Translations under genes and position numbers: made by a program | The notes under the pieces: model-generated | The model's database searches: none | What the model was told of the DNA's origin: nothing | The model's input: the letters and a program-made list of their open reading frames with translations, nothing else | DNA from: Aminobacter aminovorans | GTDB lineage: Bacteria > Pseudomonadota > Alphaproteobacteria > Rhizobiales > Rhizobiaceae | Assembly: GCF_900445235.1 (NCBI RefSeq) | Contig: NZ_UFSM01000001.1 | Location: forward strand, 3,053,501 to 3,117,500 | Reading direction: 5' to 3' | Length of the DNA stretch: 64,000 nucleotides | In this document: piece after piece, positions 8,924-17,720 of the stretch | Layout of the letters: each line of letters begins with the position of its first letter | Position numbering within the stretch: position 1 is the stretch's first letter

Positions 8924-10315
8924 TTGGCACGCGACAGGACTGCCGGCGCCAAGGCCGGCGACAGCAATGGACCCGAATCGGTAGGGGGCGACAAGGCCCC
9001 CACGCGCGCGGTGGTCATCGTGCCGGTGCTGACGCGCCAGCCCAAGGGTGACGACGACAGTGCGCGTCCGCGTTTGCAGCGTTCGGCCGAGGCCCGCCAC
9101 GACGAGGCGGTCGGCCTGACCCGCGCCATCGATCTCGAACCCGTTCACACCGCGATCGTGACGCTCAACGATCCGCGTCCGGCAACATTGCTGGGCAGCG
9201 GTAAGGTCGAGGAGTTCGCGACGATCGTGAAGGAGCGCGGGGCGGAACTGGTCATCGTTGACCATCCGCTGACGCCGGTGCAGCAGCGCAACCTCGAAAA
9301 AGAGATGAACGCCAAGGTGCTCGACCGCACCGGGCTGATCCTCGAAATCTTCGGCCGGCGCGCCCGTACCAAGGAAGGCACGCTGCAGGTCGAGCTTGCC
9401 CATCTCAACTACCAGAAGGGCCGGCTGGTTCGCAGCTGGACCCACCTCGAGCGTCAGCGCGGCGGTGCCGGCTTCCTCGGCGGCCCCGGCGAGACGCAGA
9501 TCGAATCCGACCGGCGCGCGCTGCAGGAAAAGATCATCAAGCTCAAGCGCGAGCTGGAAACCGTCGTCCGGACCCGCGACCTGCACCGTTCGAAGCGCCG
9601 CAAGGTGCCGTTCCCGGTGGTTGCCATTGTCGGCTATACCAACGCCGGCAAGTCGACGCTGTTCAACCGGCTGACCGGCGCCAGCGTGCTGGCCGAGAAC
9701 ATGCTGTTTGCGACGCTGGATCCGACCTTGCGCCGGGTCCGGTTGCCGCATGGCACGCCGATCATCCTGTCCGACACCGTCGGCTTCATTTCGGACCTGC
9801 CGACGCACCTGATCGCCGCCTTCAGGGCGACGCTGGAGGAGGTCGTCGAAGCCGACCTCGTCATCCACCTGCGCGATATTTCCGATCCGGATACGGCTGC
9901 CCAGGCCGACGATGTCGAGCGCATTCTGTCCGATCTCGGCGTCGATGCTGCCGACACCGACCGCGTCGTCGAGGTCTGGAACAAGATCGACCAGCTCGAC
10001 GAGGGCAACCGCGAGCGCCTGCTTGCCGACAGCAGCGACGGCCGCAAGACGCCGCCGATTGCCATTTCGGCCATTACGGGCGAGGGCATTTCCGCGCTCA
10101 CCGGCCTGATCGAGAAGCGGGTTTCGGGCGAGCTGGAGAGCATCGACGTCACTCTGGAGCCGAGCCAGCTCGGTCAGATCGACTGGCTCTACCGCAATGG
10201 CGACGTCGTTTCGCGTACCGACAATGACGATGGCAGCGTGTCGATGACGCTCAAGGCAACCGCCTCCGCCCGTGACGAGATCGCAGCGAAAATATTGCGC
10301 AAGAACAAGGGCTAA
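8924..10315 (+). CDS. hflX: GTPase HflX
   Basis: Ribosome-associated GTPase that can split stalled ribosomes. It has 463 residues. The N-terminal HflX domain has the glycine-rich segment GGAGFLGGPGETQIE. The G domain has G1 GYTNAGKST, G3 DTVGFISDLP and G4 NKID. It follows hfq with no gap: the hfq TGA ends at 8923 and the proposed TTG start is 8924. A different start is possible, because the first 30 or so residues are poorly conserved and low in complexity. hfq-hflX linkage is widespread in proteobacteria. Confidence 0.95.
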   Translation: MARDRTAGAKAGDSNGPESVGGDKAPTRAVVIVPVLTRQPKGDDDSARPRLQRSAEARHDEAVGLTRAIDLEPVHTAIVTLNDPRPATLLGSGKVEEFATIVKERGAELVIVDHPLTPVQQRNLEKEMNAKVLDRTGLILEIFGRRARTKEGTLQVELAHLNYQKGRLVRSWTHLERQRGGAGFLGGPGETQIESDRRALQEKIIKLKRELETVVRTRDLHRSKRRKVPFPVVAIVGYTNAGKSTLFNRLTGASVLAENMLFATLDPTLRRVRLPHGTPIILSDTVGFISDLPTHLIAAFRATLEEVVEADLVIHLRDISDPDTAAQADDVERILSDLGVDAADTDRVVEVWNKIDQLDEGNRERLLADSSDGRKTPPIAISAITGEGISALTGLIEKRVSGELESIDVTLEPSQLGQIDWLYRNGDVVSRTDNDDGSVSMTLKATASARDEIAAKILRKNKG

Positions 10316-10321
10316 GACGGC

Positions 10322-11146
10322 TTACTTCGCCGTCTTGGCCTGCTGCCACAGCGTTTCCATCTCGTCGAGCGTTGCCGCCTCCAGGCTATGGCCGGCGTCA
10401 TCGAGCGCCTTTTCGACATAATGGAAACGCTTGCGGAACTTGTCGTTGGTGCCGCCCAGCGCCGCCTCCGAGTCCAGTTCCAGGTGGCGGCCGAGATTGA
10501 CCAGCGCAAACAGCATGTCGCCGAACTCGTCCTTGACGGCCGCCTGGTCGCCCTTGGCCATCGCCTCGCGCAATTCGCCGATCTCTTCCTCGATCTTGTC
10601 GAGGATCGGCGCTGCCTCGCCCCAGTCGAAGCCGACGCGCGCTGCTTTTTCCTGCAGCTTCAGCGCCCGTGTCAGCGCCGGCAACGCCACCGGCACGCTG
10701 TCCAGAAACCCCTTGCCGTGATCCTCGGGGTCGAGCCCGCGGGCAATGCGCGTGGCGCGCTTCTCCGCCTTCTCTTCGGCCTTGATCTTTTCCCACATGC
10801 CCTTGGCCGATCGGGCCTCGCGCGCCTTGGCATCGCCGAATACATGCGGATGTCGGCGGATCATCTTTGTGGTGATGCCTTGCACCACGTCGCCAAAGGC
10901 AAATTCACCGGTCTCTTCAGCCATCCGGGCGTGGTACACCACCTGCAGCAGGAGATCGCCGAGCTCTTCCTTGAGGTGGTCGATGTCGTTGCGGGCAATC
11001 GCGTCGGCGACCTCATAGGCCTCCTCGATCGTATAGGGTGCGATCGTCGCGAAATTCTGCTCGATGTCCCAGGGGCAGCCGGTTTCCGGCTCGCGCAGGG
11101 CGGCCATGATCTCGATCAGGCGGGCGATGTCTTTGGAAGGTTGCAT
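10322..11146 (-). CDS. mazG: Nucleoside triphosphate pyrophosphohydrolase MazG
   Basis: House-cleaning enzyme that hydrolyses (d)NTPs to NMP and PPi. The 274 residues carry two tandem MazG alpha-helical domains. The first has the metal-binding pattern EEAYEVADAI with EELGDLLLQVVYHA; the second has EEEIGELREAM with DEFGDMLFALVNL. The two-domain length matches E. coli MazG. It converges with hflX, leaving only 6 bp between the two stop codons. Confidence 0.94.
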   Translation of the reverse strand: MQPSKDIARLIEIMAALREPETGCPWDIEQNFATIAPYTIEEAYEVADAIARNDIDHLKEELGDLLLQVVYHARMAEETGEFAFGDVVQGITTKMIRRHPHVFGDAKAREARSAKGMWEKIKAEEKAEKRATRIARGLDPEDHGKGFLDSVPVALPALTRALKLQEKAARVGFDWGEAAPILDKIEEEIGELREAMAKGDQAAVKDEFGDMLFALVNLGRHLELDSEAALGGTNDKFRKRFHYVEKALDDAGHSLEAATLDEMETLWQQAKTAK

Positions 11147-11303
11147 GGGGCGATGCTATAGCCCCGTTGCCGCCCTCCCAACAATGGCCTGCTGCCGGCT
11201 GGCCTTGTCCACAACCAATTCGGCGGCAGCAGCCGACCATCGCGCGGTCCGCCGGCGGTTCCGTGCTATTGACCGGACATTCGCGCGCAGACAGGGCTTG
11301 TAC

Positions 11304-11681
11304 ATGCTGCACTTGTTACTCGTTGCAATCGGCGGCGCCATTGGAGCTGCGCTGCGTCATCTCGCCAATCTTCTGGCGCTCAGGCTGGTCGGGCCGAACT
11401 TTCCCTGGGGTACGCTGGCAATCAATGTGCTGGGATCGCTGGCGATGGGACTGTTCGTCGGACTGCTGGCCCGCCGGTTCGGCGGCTCGACCGAACTCAG
11501 GCTGTTCGTCGCAACCGGCATTCTCGGCGGCTTCACCACCTTTTCGGCATTTTCGCTCGATTTCGCCACTCTGTGGGAGCGTGGAGCGACGATTTCGGCC
11601 TTCGGCTATGCTTTTGCCAGCGTCATATCAGCCATACTGGCGCTGTTCCTGGGAATGTGGCTCGCAAGAAGCATCGGCTGA
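11304..11681 (+). CDS. crcB: Fluoride exporter CrcB/Fluc
   Basis: Small dual-topology fluoride channel of 125 residues with four hydrophobic segments. Diagnostic motifs are GGAIGAALRH near the N terminus, TLAINVLGS in TM2, and GGFTTFSAFS in TM3, which contains the break helix and pore phenylalanines. I chose the ATG at 11304, which gives the normal N terminus MLHLLLVAIGG. The longer frame opening at 11064 overlaps mazG and its promoter. A fluoride riboswitch was not recognised upstream. The next gene follows 35 bp later on the same strand. Confidence 0.92.
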   Translation: MLHLLLVAIGGAIGAALRHLANLLALRLVGPNFPWGTLAINVLGSLAMGLFVGLLARRFGGSTELRLFVATGILGGFTTFSAFSLDFATLWERGATISAFGYAFASVISAILALFLGMWLARSIG

Positions 11682-11716
11682 TGCTATTGGGCCGCTTCGA
11701 AAAGGACGATTGAACA

Positions 11717-12700
11717 ATGGCAGGCGTTGAACAGATCACGGTGGAAGCCGGCGAAACGGGCATGAGGCTCGATCGCTGGTTCAAGTCCCATTATCCGGGG
11801 CTCGGCTTCGGCCACCTGCAAAAGTTGCTGCGCTCGGGCCAGATCCGTGTCGATGGCGGCCGCGTCAAGGCCGACACGCGCGTCGAGCCTGGCCAGGTCA
11901 TCCGCATCCCGCCACTTGAAGTCGACAAGAAGAACGACGGCCCGTTGACCGCCCGCACCATGCGCGATCAGGACGATGGCGACGTGCTGGCCAGGATGCT
12001 GATCTATGAAGACTCCAAGGTCTTCGTCTTCAACAAACCGGCCGGCCTTGCCGTCCAGGGCGGATCGGGCGTGGTGCGTCATCTCGATGACATGCTCGAA
12101 GCCTGGCGCAACAAGAAGGGCGAGAAGCCGCGTCTGGTGCATCGGCTCGACCGCGACACCTCGGGCGTGCTGGTCGTTGCGCGTACACGCCTGGCAGCAA
12201 TGAAGCTCGCCGAGGCTTTCCGTGCCCGCGAGACCAAGAAGACCTATTGGGCCCTGGTCAAGGGCGCGCCACCCAAGCGCGAAGACAAGATTTCGACCTG
12301 GCTGATCAAGGAGCAGACACCCGACGGCGACCGCATGCGTGTCGCCAAGCATGGCGAAAAGGGTGCCGACCACGCCGTTTCCTATTACCGCGTGCTGGAG
12401 CAGGCCGCCCAGACCATGACCTGGCTGGAAATGGAGCCCTATACCGGCCGTACCCACCAGCTGCGCGTGCACGCCGCCTATATTGGCTGCCCGATCATTG
12501 GTGACCCCAAATATTTCGAGCATGACACCAACTGGGAATTTCCCGGTGGCCTGCAGAACAAGCTGCATCTGCATGCCCGCCGTATCGTCATTCCGCATCC
12601 CGACCAGGGCGTTATCGATGTCACCGCGCCAATGCCGCCGCATATGCGCCAGAGCTGGAACCTGATCGGCTTCGACGACGAGAGCGGGGAGCCGGCGTGA
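11717..12700 (+). CDS. rluC: RluC-family 23S rRNA pseudouridine synthase
   Basis: Pseudouridine synthase of the RluA/RluC family with 327 residues. An N-terminal S4 RNA-binding domain (about 1-75, with RLDRWFKSHYPGLGFGHLQ) precedes the catalytic domain. The catalytic aspartate lies in HRLDRDTSGVLVVAR, and GRTHQLRVH is also conserved. RluC modifies positions in 23S rRNA, but RluA or RluD specificity cannot be told from sequence alone. Its stop overlaps the start of the following HAD gene (GTGA). Confidence 0.88.
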   Translation: MAGVEQITVEAGETGMRLDRWFKSHYPGLGFGHLQKLLRSGQIRVDGGRVKADTRVEPGQVIRIPPLEVDKKNDGPLTARTMRDQDDGDVLARMLIYEDSKVFVFNKPAGLAVQGGSGVVRHLDDMLEAWRNKKGEKPRLVHRLDRDTSGVLVVARTRLAAMKLAEAFRARETKKTYWALVKGAPPKREDKISTWLIKEQTPDGDRMRVAKHGEKGADHAVSYYRVLEQAAQTMTWLEMEPYTGRTHQLRVHAAYIGCPIIGDPKYFEHDTNWEFPGGLQNKLHLHARRIVIPHPDQGVIDVTAPMPPHMRQSWNLIGFDDESGEPA

Positions 12701-13386
12701 CATCTGTTGCATCGTCGGGGCGCGATGCAGGCGCCCTGAAGCTCGTTCTTTTCGATTGCGACGGCACGCTGGTCGACAGCGCCGACATCATTCATGCCTC
12801 GATGGTGGCGACATTTCGTGAGGCGGGTCTGGCGGAGCCCGACAAGGCAGCGACCAAGGGTATCATCGGGCTCACGCTCGACATTGCCATCGCGACCTTG
12901 CTGAAGCGCGCTCCGGATGCCGAAAGCACAAGGCTTGCGGGACGGTACAAGGAACACTTCATCGCCTCGCGGCACCTGCCGAGCTTCAAGGAGCCGCTCT
13001 ATGACGGCATCGCCGAATTGATCGAAGCGCTCGCGCGACGCGATGACGTGTTGATCGGCATGGTCACCGGCAAATCGCGCCGTGGCGTCGAGCGGGTGAT
13101 GGAAACGCACGGCTTTGCTGGCCATTTCGTGACCATCCGTACCGCCGACGACTGCCCGTCCAAGCCGCACCCGGCGATGGTGCTGGAGTGCTGCGCCGAG
13201 ATGGGTGTCGATCCGGCGTCGACCTTCGTCATTGGTGACGCCATCTACGACATGCAGATGGCCCGCAGTGCCGGTGCCCGTGCCATAGGCGTGGCCTGGG
13301 GGTACCACAATCGCGAGGGCCTGTTTGCCACCGGCGCGCACGCTGTCATCGACAGACCTGGCGAATTGCTACCTCTTATCGACTAG
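12697..13386 (+). CDS. HAD-superfamily phosphatase (phosphoglycolate-phosphatase-like)
   Basis: A HAD subfamily IA hydrolase of 229 residues. Motif I is DCDGTLVDS, motif III is the Lys in DDCPSKPHP, and motif IV is GDAIYDMQMA. It starts with GTG overlapping the rluC stop, so it is co-translated with it; an rluC-HAD pairing is common in Hyphomicrobiales. The substrate is unknown, with phosphoglycolate or pyrophosphate-like small phosphomonoesters typical of the family. Confidence 0.85.
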   Translation: MTSVASSGRDAGALKLVLFDCDGTLVDSADIIHASMVATFREAGLAEPDKAATKGIIGLTLDIAIATLLKRAPDAESTRLAGRYKEHFIASRHLPSFKEPLYDGIAELIEALARRDDVLIGMVTGKSRRGVERVMETHGFAGHFVTIRTADDCPSKPHPAMVLECCAEMGVDPASTFVIGDAIYDMQMARSAGARAIGVAWGYHNREGLFATGAHAVIDRPGELLPLID

Positions 13387-13538
13387 CTGGCCCAAGTGGC
13401 GGCAAGCGTCGTGCGTTAGGTTGCGGCCCACGCAGCGCGGCCGGGTTCTTGTTCGTGCCGCGTTGCCAGCCTGCCTCGCAATGCGGCCCGGCCAGCCCTT
13501 GTCCATCAGCATCGCGCTCGGTGAGCGTGGAGGAATTC

Positions 13539-14465
13539 ATGACAGCCGTCACACAGCCATTGGAACGTCGCGACGCGATCGATACGGCAGCCGTCGTGTT
13601 CATGCTCATGCTGACCATGTCCTGGGGCATGAACGGTGTGGCGGCCAAGCTGGCGACGTCGGGCTACAACCCGATCTTCCTCAATGTAGCGCGTTCGGGC
13701 ATTGCCTGCGTGCTGGTCTATCTCTGGTGCCTCTACCGCCGGGTTCCGCTGTTTACCCGCGACGGCACCTTGTGGGCCGGCATCCTGGCCGGGCTTCTGT
13801 TCGGTACCGAGTTCATTCTGGTTTTCGTCAGCCTTGAACACACGACGGTTGCGCGCAACTCGCTCCTGGTCAACACGATGCCGTTCTGGGTTCTGATCGG
13901 CGCGCATTTCTGGCTCGGCGAGCGTATGTCGCTGCAAAAGCTGTTCGGCCTGATCCTGGCTTTCGGCGGCGTTGCGGTGGTCTTTGCCGACAAGCTCGGC
14001 GATACCGGCGGTTCGACGCTGTTCGGCGATCTTCTCGCACTCGTCGCCGGACTGCTCTGGGCACTGACCACGCTGGCGATCAAGGGTACCAGGCTGGCCA
14101 GCGCCGGGGCCGAGAAGGTGCTGCTCTACCAGCTTGTCGTCTCAGCGCTCATGGCGATCCCGCTCGTCTGGCTCGCCGGTCCGGCATTCCGCGACGTATC
14201 GACGGTCGCCACCGGAGCGTTGCTGTTTCAGGCTGTATATGTCGTCGCCTTCACCTATATTCTGTGGTTCTGGCTGATGCGGCGCTATCCTGCGGCGGGC
14301 CTCTCCAGCTTTGCCTTCCTGTCGCCGGCATTCAGCGTGATATGCGGCTGGCTGGTGCTTGGCGAAGCCCTGACCTGGAACATTTTTCTGGCGCTCGGTC
14401 TCATCGCGACCGGGCTGATCATTGTAAATCGGCCATCGCGCAGACGTGCGGCCGGAGCGGAGTAA
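13539..14465 (+). CDS. EamA/DMT-family transporter
   Basis: An inner-membrane permease of the drug/metabolite transporter superfamily. It has 308 residues and about ten hydrophobic helices made of two EamA repeats (roughly 15-145 and 160-300). The ATG at 13539 is preceded by GGAGG at a good distance and starts just before the first helix. The frame open upstream to 13449 lacks a Shine-Dalgarno site. The substrate is not predictable. ATP12 begins 2 bp after its stop, so they are probably co-transcribed. Confidence 0.85.
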   Translation: MTAVTQPLERRDAIDTAAVVFMLMLTMSWGMNGVAAKLATSGYNPIFLNVARSGIACVLVYLWCLYRRVPLFTRDGTLWAGILAGLLFGTEFILVFVSLEHTTVARNSLLVNTMPFWVLIGAHFWLGERMSLQKLFGLILAFGGVAVVFADKLGDTGGSTLFGDLLALVAGLLWALTTLAIKGTRLASAGAEKVLLYQLVVSALMAIPLVWLAGPAFRDVSTVATGALLFQAVYVVAFTYILWFWLMRRYPAAGLSSFAFLSPAFSVICGWLVLGEALTWNIFLALGLIATGLIIVNRPSRRRAAGAE

Positions 14466-14467
14466 AG

Positions 14468-15259
14468 ATGCGAGAAATCCTGAGCGACCTCGAAACCAGC
14501 GACGGCCTGTCCGATCCAGATCCGATCCGTCGCGCGCAAAGCACGCTGCGCAAGCAACTGCCCAAGCGGTTTTACCAAGCTGCAGCGGTCGCTGCGTTCG
14601 AAGAAGGCCACGCCGTTCTGCTCGACGGCAAGTCGGTGCGAACGCCGGGCAGGGCGCTGCTCGCGCTGCCGACGGCTGCTGCGGCACAGCTGGTTGCCGA
14701 CGAGTTCGCAGCCCAGGTCGAAGTCATCGATCCTTTCACCATGCCGGTGCTGCGTCTCGTCAACACGGCAATCGACGGCGTCGCCACCGATCCGCAGGCC
14801 GTTCTCGAGGATATCCTGCGCTTCTCGTCCAGCGACCTGCTCTGCTACCGCGTCGACAGCCCGGAAAAGCTCGTCGAGCGCCAGGCCGAAGCCTGGGATC
14901 CGGTGCTGGACTGGGCACGCGCCTCGCTCGGCGCGCGCTTCGTGCTGGCCGAGGGTGTCATGCATGTCGAACAGCCGCGCGAGGCGATCGCAGCGCTCAG
15001 TGTGCACCTGTCGCAACGCGCCGAGCCGATGAAGCTTGCCGCGCTCCATGTGATGACCACGCTGACCGGTTCGGCGCTTCTGGCCCTCGCCGTCGAGACC
15101 GGCGAAATGTCTGTCGAGGACGCCTGGGCGGCAGCGCATGTCGACGAAGACTGGCAGATCGAGCATTGGGGCCAGGACTCCGAGGCCGTGGCGCGCCGCG
15201 CCGCCCGCAAGCGCGACATGCTTGCCGCGGTGGCTTTGCTTGAGGCGCTCAAGGGCTGA
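14468..15259 (+). CDS. ATP12 family F1-ATPase assembly chaperone
   Basis: ATP12 is the alphaproteobacterial/mitochondrial chaperone that holds the F1 alpha subunit during ATP synthase assembly. It has 263 residues. Recognisable blocks are KRFYQAAAV, LLDGKSVRTPGRALLALPT, the region around MPVLRLVNTAIDGV, and the SSDLLCYR segment followed by WDPVLDW. The ATG at 14468 sits behind GGAGTAA, which is also the end of the preceding transporter. The family is restricted mainly to alphaproteobacteria and mitochondria, which supports the taxonomic placement. Confidence 0.9.
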   Translation: MREILSDLETSDGLSDPDPIRRAQSTLRKQLPKRFYQAAAVAAFEEGHAVLLDGKSVRTPGRALLALPTAAAAQLVADEFAAQVEVIDPFTMPVLRLVNTAIDGVATDPQAVLEDILRFSSSDLLCYRVDSPEKLVERQAEAWDPVLDWARASLGARFVLAEGVMHVEQPREAIAALSVHLSQRAEPMKLAALHVMTTLTGSALLALAVETGEMSVEDAWAAAHVDEDWQIEHWGQDSEAVARRAARKRDMLAAVALLEALKG

Positions 15260-15286
15260 GCGATCCGGCAGGCACTTCAGCGCCCA

Positions 15287-15462
15287 GTCTTGGGTGATCC
15301 GAGTCTTGGGTGATCCGAGTCTTGGGTGATCCGAGTCTTGGGTGATCCGAGTCTTGGGTGATCCGAGTCTTGGGTGGTCCGAGACTTGGGTGATCCGAGG
15401 CTTGGGCCGTCCGGTTTCTTGGGCAGCCCGGTTCTGGGGCAGCACGGTTCTTGGGCAAAATG
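15287..15462 (+). repeat. 11-copy 16-bp tandem repeat upstream of glnII
   Basis: The 16-bp unit gtcttgggtgatccga is repeated head to tail. Units 1-5 (15287-15366) are identical. Unit 6 has one change, unit 7 has one, and units 8-11 (15399-15462) drift progressively while keeping the CTTGGG/CTGGGG core and the 16-bp phase. There are no spacers, so it is not a CRISPR. It lies between ATP12 and the sigma-54 promoter of glnII, 90 bp upstream of the -24 element, where NtrC enhancers would normally act. Confidence 0.95.
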
Positions 15463-15551
15463 TCAGTCATGCTGCCGCAGTTTGCCTGTTTTTTGAGCAG
15501 TGGCTTTTCCGTGCAACTGCCGCCCCTGTGTAGAAGCTGGGATTTTCGAAT

Positions 15552-15567
15552 TGGCACGGGGCTTGCT
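15552..15567 (+). promoter_or_regulatory. Consensus sigma-54 (RpoN) promoter of glnII
   Basis: TGGCAC (15552-15557), a 5-bp spacer, then TTGCT (15563-15567) match the -24/-12 consensus TGGCAC-N5-TTGCW exactly. The expected transcription start is around 15577-15579, leaving a leader of about 50 nt before the ATG at 15628. glnII of rhizobia is a known NtrC/RpoN target, and ntrC is in the same window. Confidence 0.9.
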
Positions 15568-15627
15568 TTCTCTTTTGTGACGCGCCGGCCATCCCAAGGC
15601 CGGCAGGAACGACACTGAGAGGATAGC

Positions 15628-16668
15628 ATGACGAAGTACAAGCTCGAGTACATCTGGCTGGACGGTTACACGCCTTCGGCCAATCTCCGCGGCAAGACCC
15701 AGATCAAGGAATTCGCGGAGTTCCCGAAGCTTGAGCAGCTTCCGCTCTGGGGCTTTGACGGCAGCTCGACCCGCCAGGCCGAAGGCAAGAGCTCCGATTG
15801 CGTGCTGAAGCCGGTCGCCGTCTATCCCGATCCGGCCCGCAAGAACGGCGTTCTGGTGATGTGCGAAGTGATGATGCCCGACGGCGTCACCCCGCATCCG
15901 TCCAACACCCGTGCCACCATCCTCGACGACGAGGGCGCATGGTTCGGGTTCGAGCAGGAGTATTTCTTCTACAAGGACGGCCGTCCGCTCGGCTTCCCGG
16001 AGAGCGGTTTCCCCGAACCTCAGGGCGAATATTACACCGGCGTCGGCTACAAGAACGTCGGCAGCATCGCCCGCCAGATCGTCGAAGAGCATCTCGACCT
16101 GTGCCTCGAGGCCGGCATCAACCATGAAGGCATCAATGCCGAGGTGGCCAAGGGCCAGTGGGAGTTCCAGATTTTCGGCAAGGGCTCGAAGAAGGCTGCC
16201 GACGAGATGTGGCTCGCCCGCTACCTGCTGCAGCGCCTGACCGAGAAGTACGAGATCGACATCGAGTACCACTGCAAGCCGCTTGGTGACACCGACTGGA
16301 ACGGCTCGGGCATGCACGCCAACTTCTCGACCGACTACATGCGCGACGTTGGCGGCAAGGCCTATTTCGAAGCGCTCATGGAAGCGTTCGGCGAGGCCCG
16401 CGAAGAGCACATCGCCGTCTACGGCCCCGACAACCACCTGCGCCTGACCGGCAAGCACGAGACGGCTTCGATCGATGTCTTCACCTGGGGCGTTGCCGAT
16501 CGTGGCGCTTCGGTGCGCGTGCCGCACAGCTTCGTCCGCAACGACTACCGTGGCTATCTCGAAGATCGCCGCCCGAACTCGCAGGGCGACCCCTACCAGA
16601 TCGCCTCGCAGATCCTGAAGACCATCAATTCGGTGCCGACCAGCATCGAGACCAGGGCTGCTGCCTAA
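15628..16668 (+). CDS. glnII: Type II glutamine synthetase GlnII
   Basis: Eukaryote-like GSII that makes glutamine from glutamate, ammonia and ATP. It is found in rhizobia besides GSI and induced under nitrogen limitation. It has 346 residues. Family blocks are YIWLDGY near the start, the beta-Grasp segment LWGFDGSSTRQA, FGFEQEYFF with the catalytic glutamates, the nucleotide-binding NGSGMHANFST, and the substrate loop near GVADRGASVRVP. It lacks the GSI adenylylation tyrosine region, so control is transcriptional. A GAGAGGATAGC ribosome binding site precedes the ATG. The sigma-54 promoter at 15552 and terminator at 16691 make it monocistronic. Confidence 0.97.
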   Translation: MTKYKLEYIWLDGYTPSANLRGKTQIKEFAEFPKLEQLPLWGFDGSSTRQAEGKSSDCVLKPVAVYPDPARKNGVLVMCEVMMPDGVTPHPSNTRATILDDEGAWFGFEQEYFFYKDGRPLGFPESGFPEPQGEYYTGVGYKNVGSIARQIVEEHLDLCLEAGINHEGINAEVAKGQWEFQIFGKGSKKAADEMWLARYLLQRLTEKYEIDIEYHCKPLGDTDWNGSGMHANFSTDYMRDVGGKAYFEALMEAFGEAREEHIAVYGPDNHLRLTGKHETASIDVFTWGVADRGASVRVPHSFVRNDYRGYLEDRRPNSQGDPYQIASQILKTINSVPTSIETRAAA

Positions 16669-16690
16669 CACTCGGGCAGGTCGTTCCAAC

Positions 16691-16727
16691 AAAAAGCCCC
16701 GGGTCCATTCCCGGGGCTTTTTTGTTT
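16691..16727 (+). terminator. Intrinsic terminator after glnII
   Basis: AAAAAGCCCCGGG and CCCGGGGCTTTTTT form a GC-rich stem around a short tccatt loop, ending in a T-run. It starts 22 bp after the glnII stop. The A-run on the left side means it can also serve the convergent minus-strand gene ending at 16749. Confidence 0.9.
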
Positions 16728-16748
16728 TCAGCCTGCCGTGATGCTTCG

Positions 16749-17054
16749 CTAGGCTGCCTGGCGCTTCAAGGCGTCGATCTCGTCGGCGCCCGGTTTGTGA
16801 CCACGCAGATAGAGCGCACATGTGGTGCGCAGCATCGAAGCGAAGTTGGGGATCTCGCCGTTGATCTCGATCGCCTCATCATAGAGCTTCGAGATGAATT
16901 TCGGCGTCGTCAGCCCCTGCGAGGACGCGATTTCGTCGAGCAGGTCCCAGAACGTCGCCTCCAGCTGGATACTGGTGGAATGTCCGGCGATCCGGATCGA
17001 CCGGTTGATCTGGCGATAGCCCTTCGGATCCTGTCCGGCAAACACCTTGCACAT
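16749..17054 (-). CDS. Ribbon-helix-helix domain protein
   Basis: A 101-residue protein of the RHH_4-like family, probably a small DNA-binding or co-regulatory protein. The core is RSIRIAGHSTSIQLEATFWD followed by LLDEIASSQGLTTPKFISKLY, which fits a beta strand plus two helices. The C-terminal tail contains MLRTTCALYLRG, a stretch common to this family in Hyphomicrobiales. It is transcribed towards glnII and away from the glyoxalase gene. The target is unknown. Confidence 0.75.
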   Translation of the reverse strand: MCKVFAGQDPKGYRQINRSIRIAGHSTSIQLEATFWDLLDEIASSQGLTTPKFISKLYDEAIEINGEIPNFASMLRTTCALYLRGHKPGADEIDALKRQAA

Positions 17055-17256
17055 ATCAATCCTCCCGATGGCTTGCCCCGGCCGATTGCGCCGGTGCTGG
17101 CATCTTGAATGCCATCATCGACCCAACGGCACGCCATCGCAACCATGCATTCGTTCCTGGGTAGAAAACTATGCCTAGGCAAGCGTGGTAACGGGCTGCC
17201 ACCACTTGGCTTTGCACGGATTCATAATCGTCCTGTTCCAACTGCCAGGAGGACGA

Positions 17257-17652
17257 ATGGCCAAGGCAATCCATTCCATGGTGCGTGTGCTCGATGAAGC
17301 GCGCTCGCTGTCATTCTATCGCGCGGCTTTCGGCCTCGAGATCGCCGACAGGCTCGACTTCGAGACCTTCACGCTGATCTATCTCAGCAATCCCGAGACC
17401 GAGTTCGAAGTCGAGCTGACGGTCAACAAGGGCAGGGCCGAGCCCTATGCTCTCGGCGACGGCTACGGCCATCTCGCCGTGTCGGTGGCCGATCTCGACG
17501 CCGAGCGCGCCCGCATGGTTGCCGCCGGGCTCACCCCCAGGGACATCGTCGACTTCGCGCCGGGCGGTACGCCATTGGCCCGCTTCTTCTTCATCGAGGA
17601 TCCCGACGGCTACAAAATCGAGGTTTTGCAGAGGAGCGGCCGTTTCAAGTGA
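17257..17652 (+). CDS. gloA: Glyoxalase I-like VOC protein
   Basis: Lactoylglutathione lyase-type vicinal oxygen chelate protein of 131 residues, which would convert the methylglyoxal-glutathione hemithioacetal to S-lactoylglutathione. Two beta-alpha-beta-beta-beta modules carry the four candidate metal ligands: His6 (AIHSMVRV), Glu53 (EFEVELT), His72 (YGHLAVSV) and Glu122 (YKIEVLQ). The ATG at 17257 follows AGGAGG 6 bases upstream; the longer frame from 17185 has no such site. It precedes the gluconate-dehydrogenase-like pair by 68 bp. Confidence 0.85.
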   Translation: MAKAIHSMVRVLDEARSLSFYRAAFGLEIADRLDFETFTLIYLSNPETEFEVELTVNKGRAEPYALGDGYGHLAVSVADLDAERARMVAAGLTPRDIVDFAPGGTPLARFFFIEDPDGYKIEVLQRSGRFK

Positions 17653-17720
17653 CATGCCGCGGCGGAGGAGCGCCGCGCCAGCCAAGCGCGGAGCGCGCAT
17701 AGCAAGCAAGGGAGGAAATC

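Noticed and set aside
15287..15462. CRISPR array
   Set aside because: The 16-bp units are contiguous, with no spacers, and no cas genes are present.
15249..15653. Minus-strand frames through the tandem repeat, encoding a periodic peptide (SPKTRITQDSDHPRLG units)
   Set aside because: The periodicity comes from the 16-bp DNA repeat read in three frames; the frames overlap ATP12 or glnII and have no ribosome binding site.
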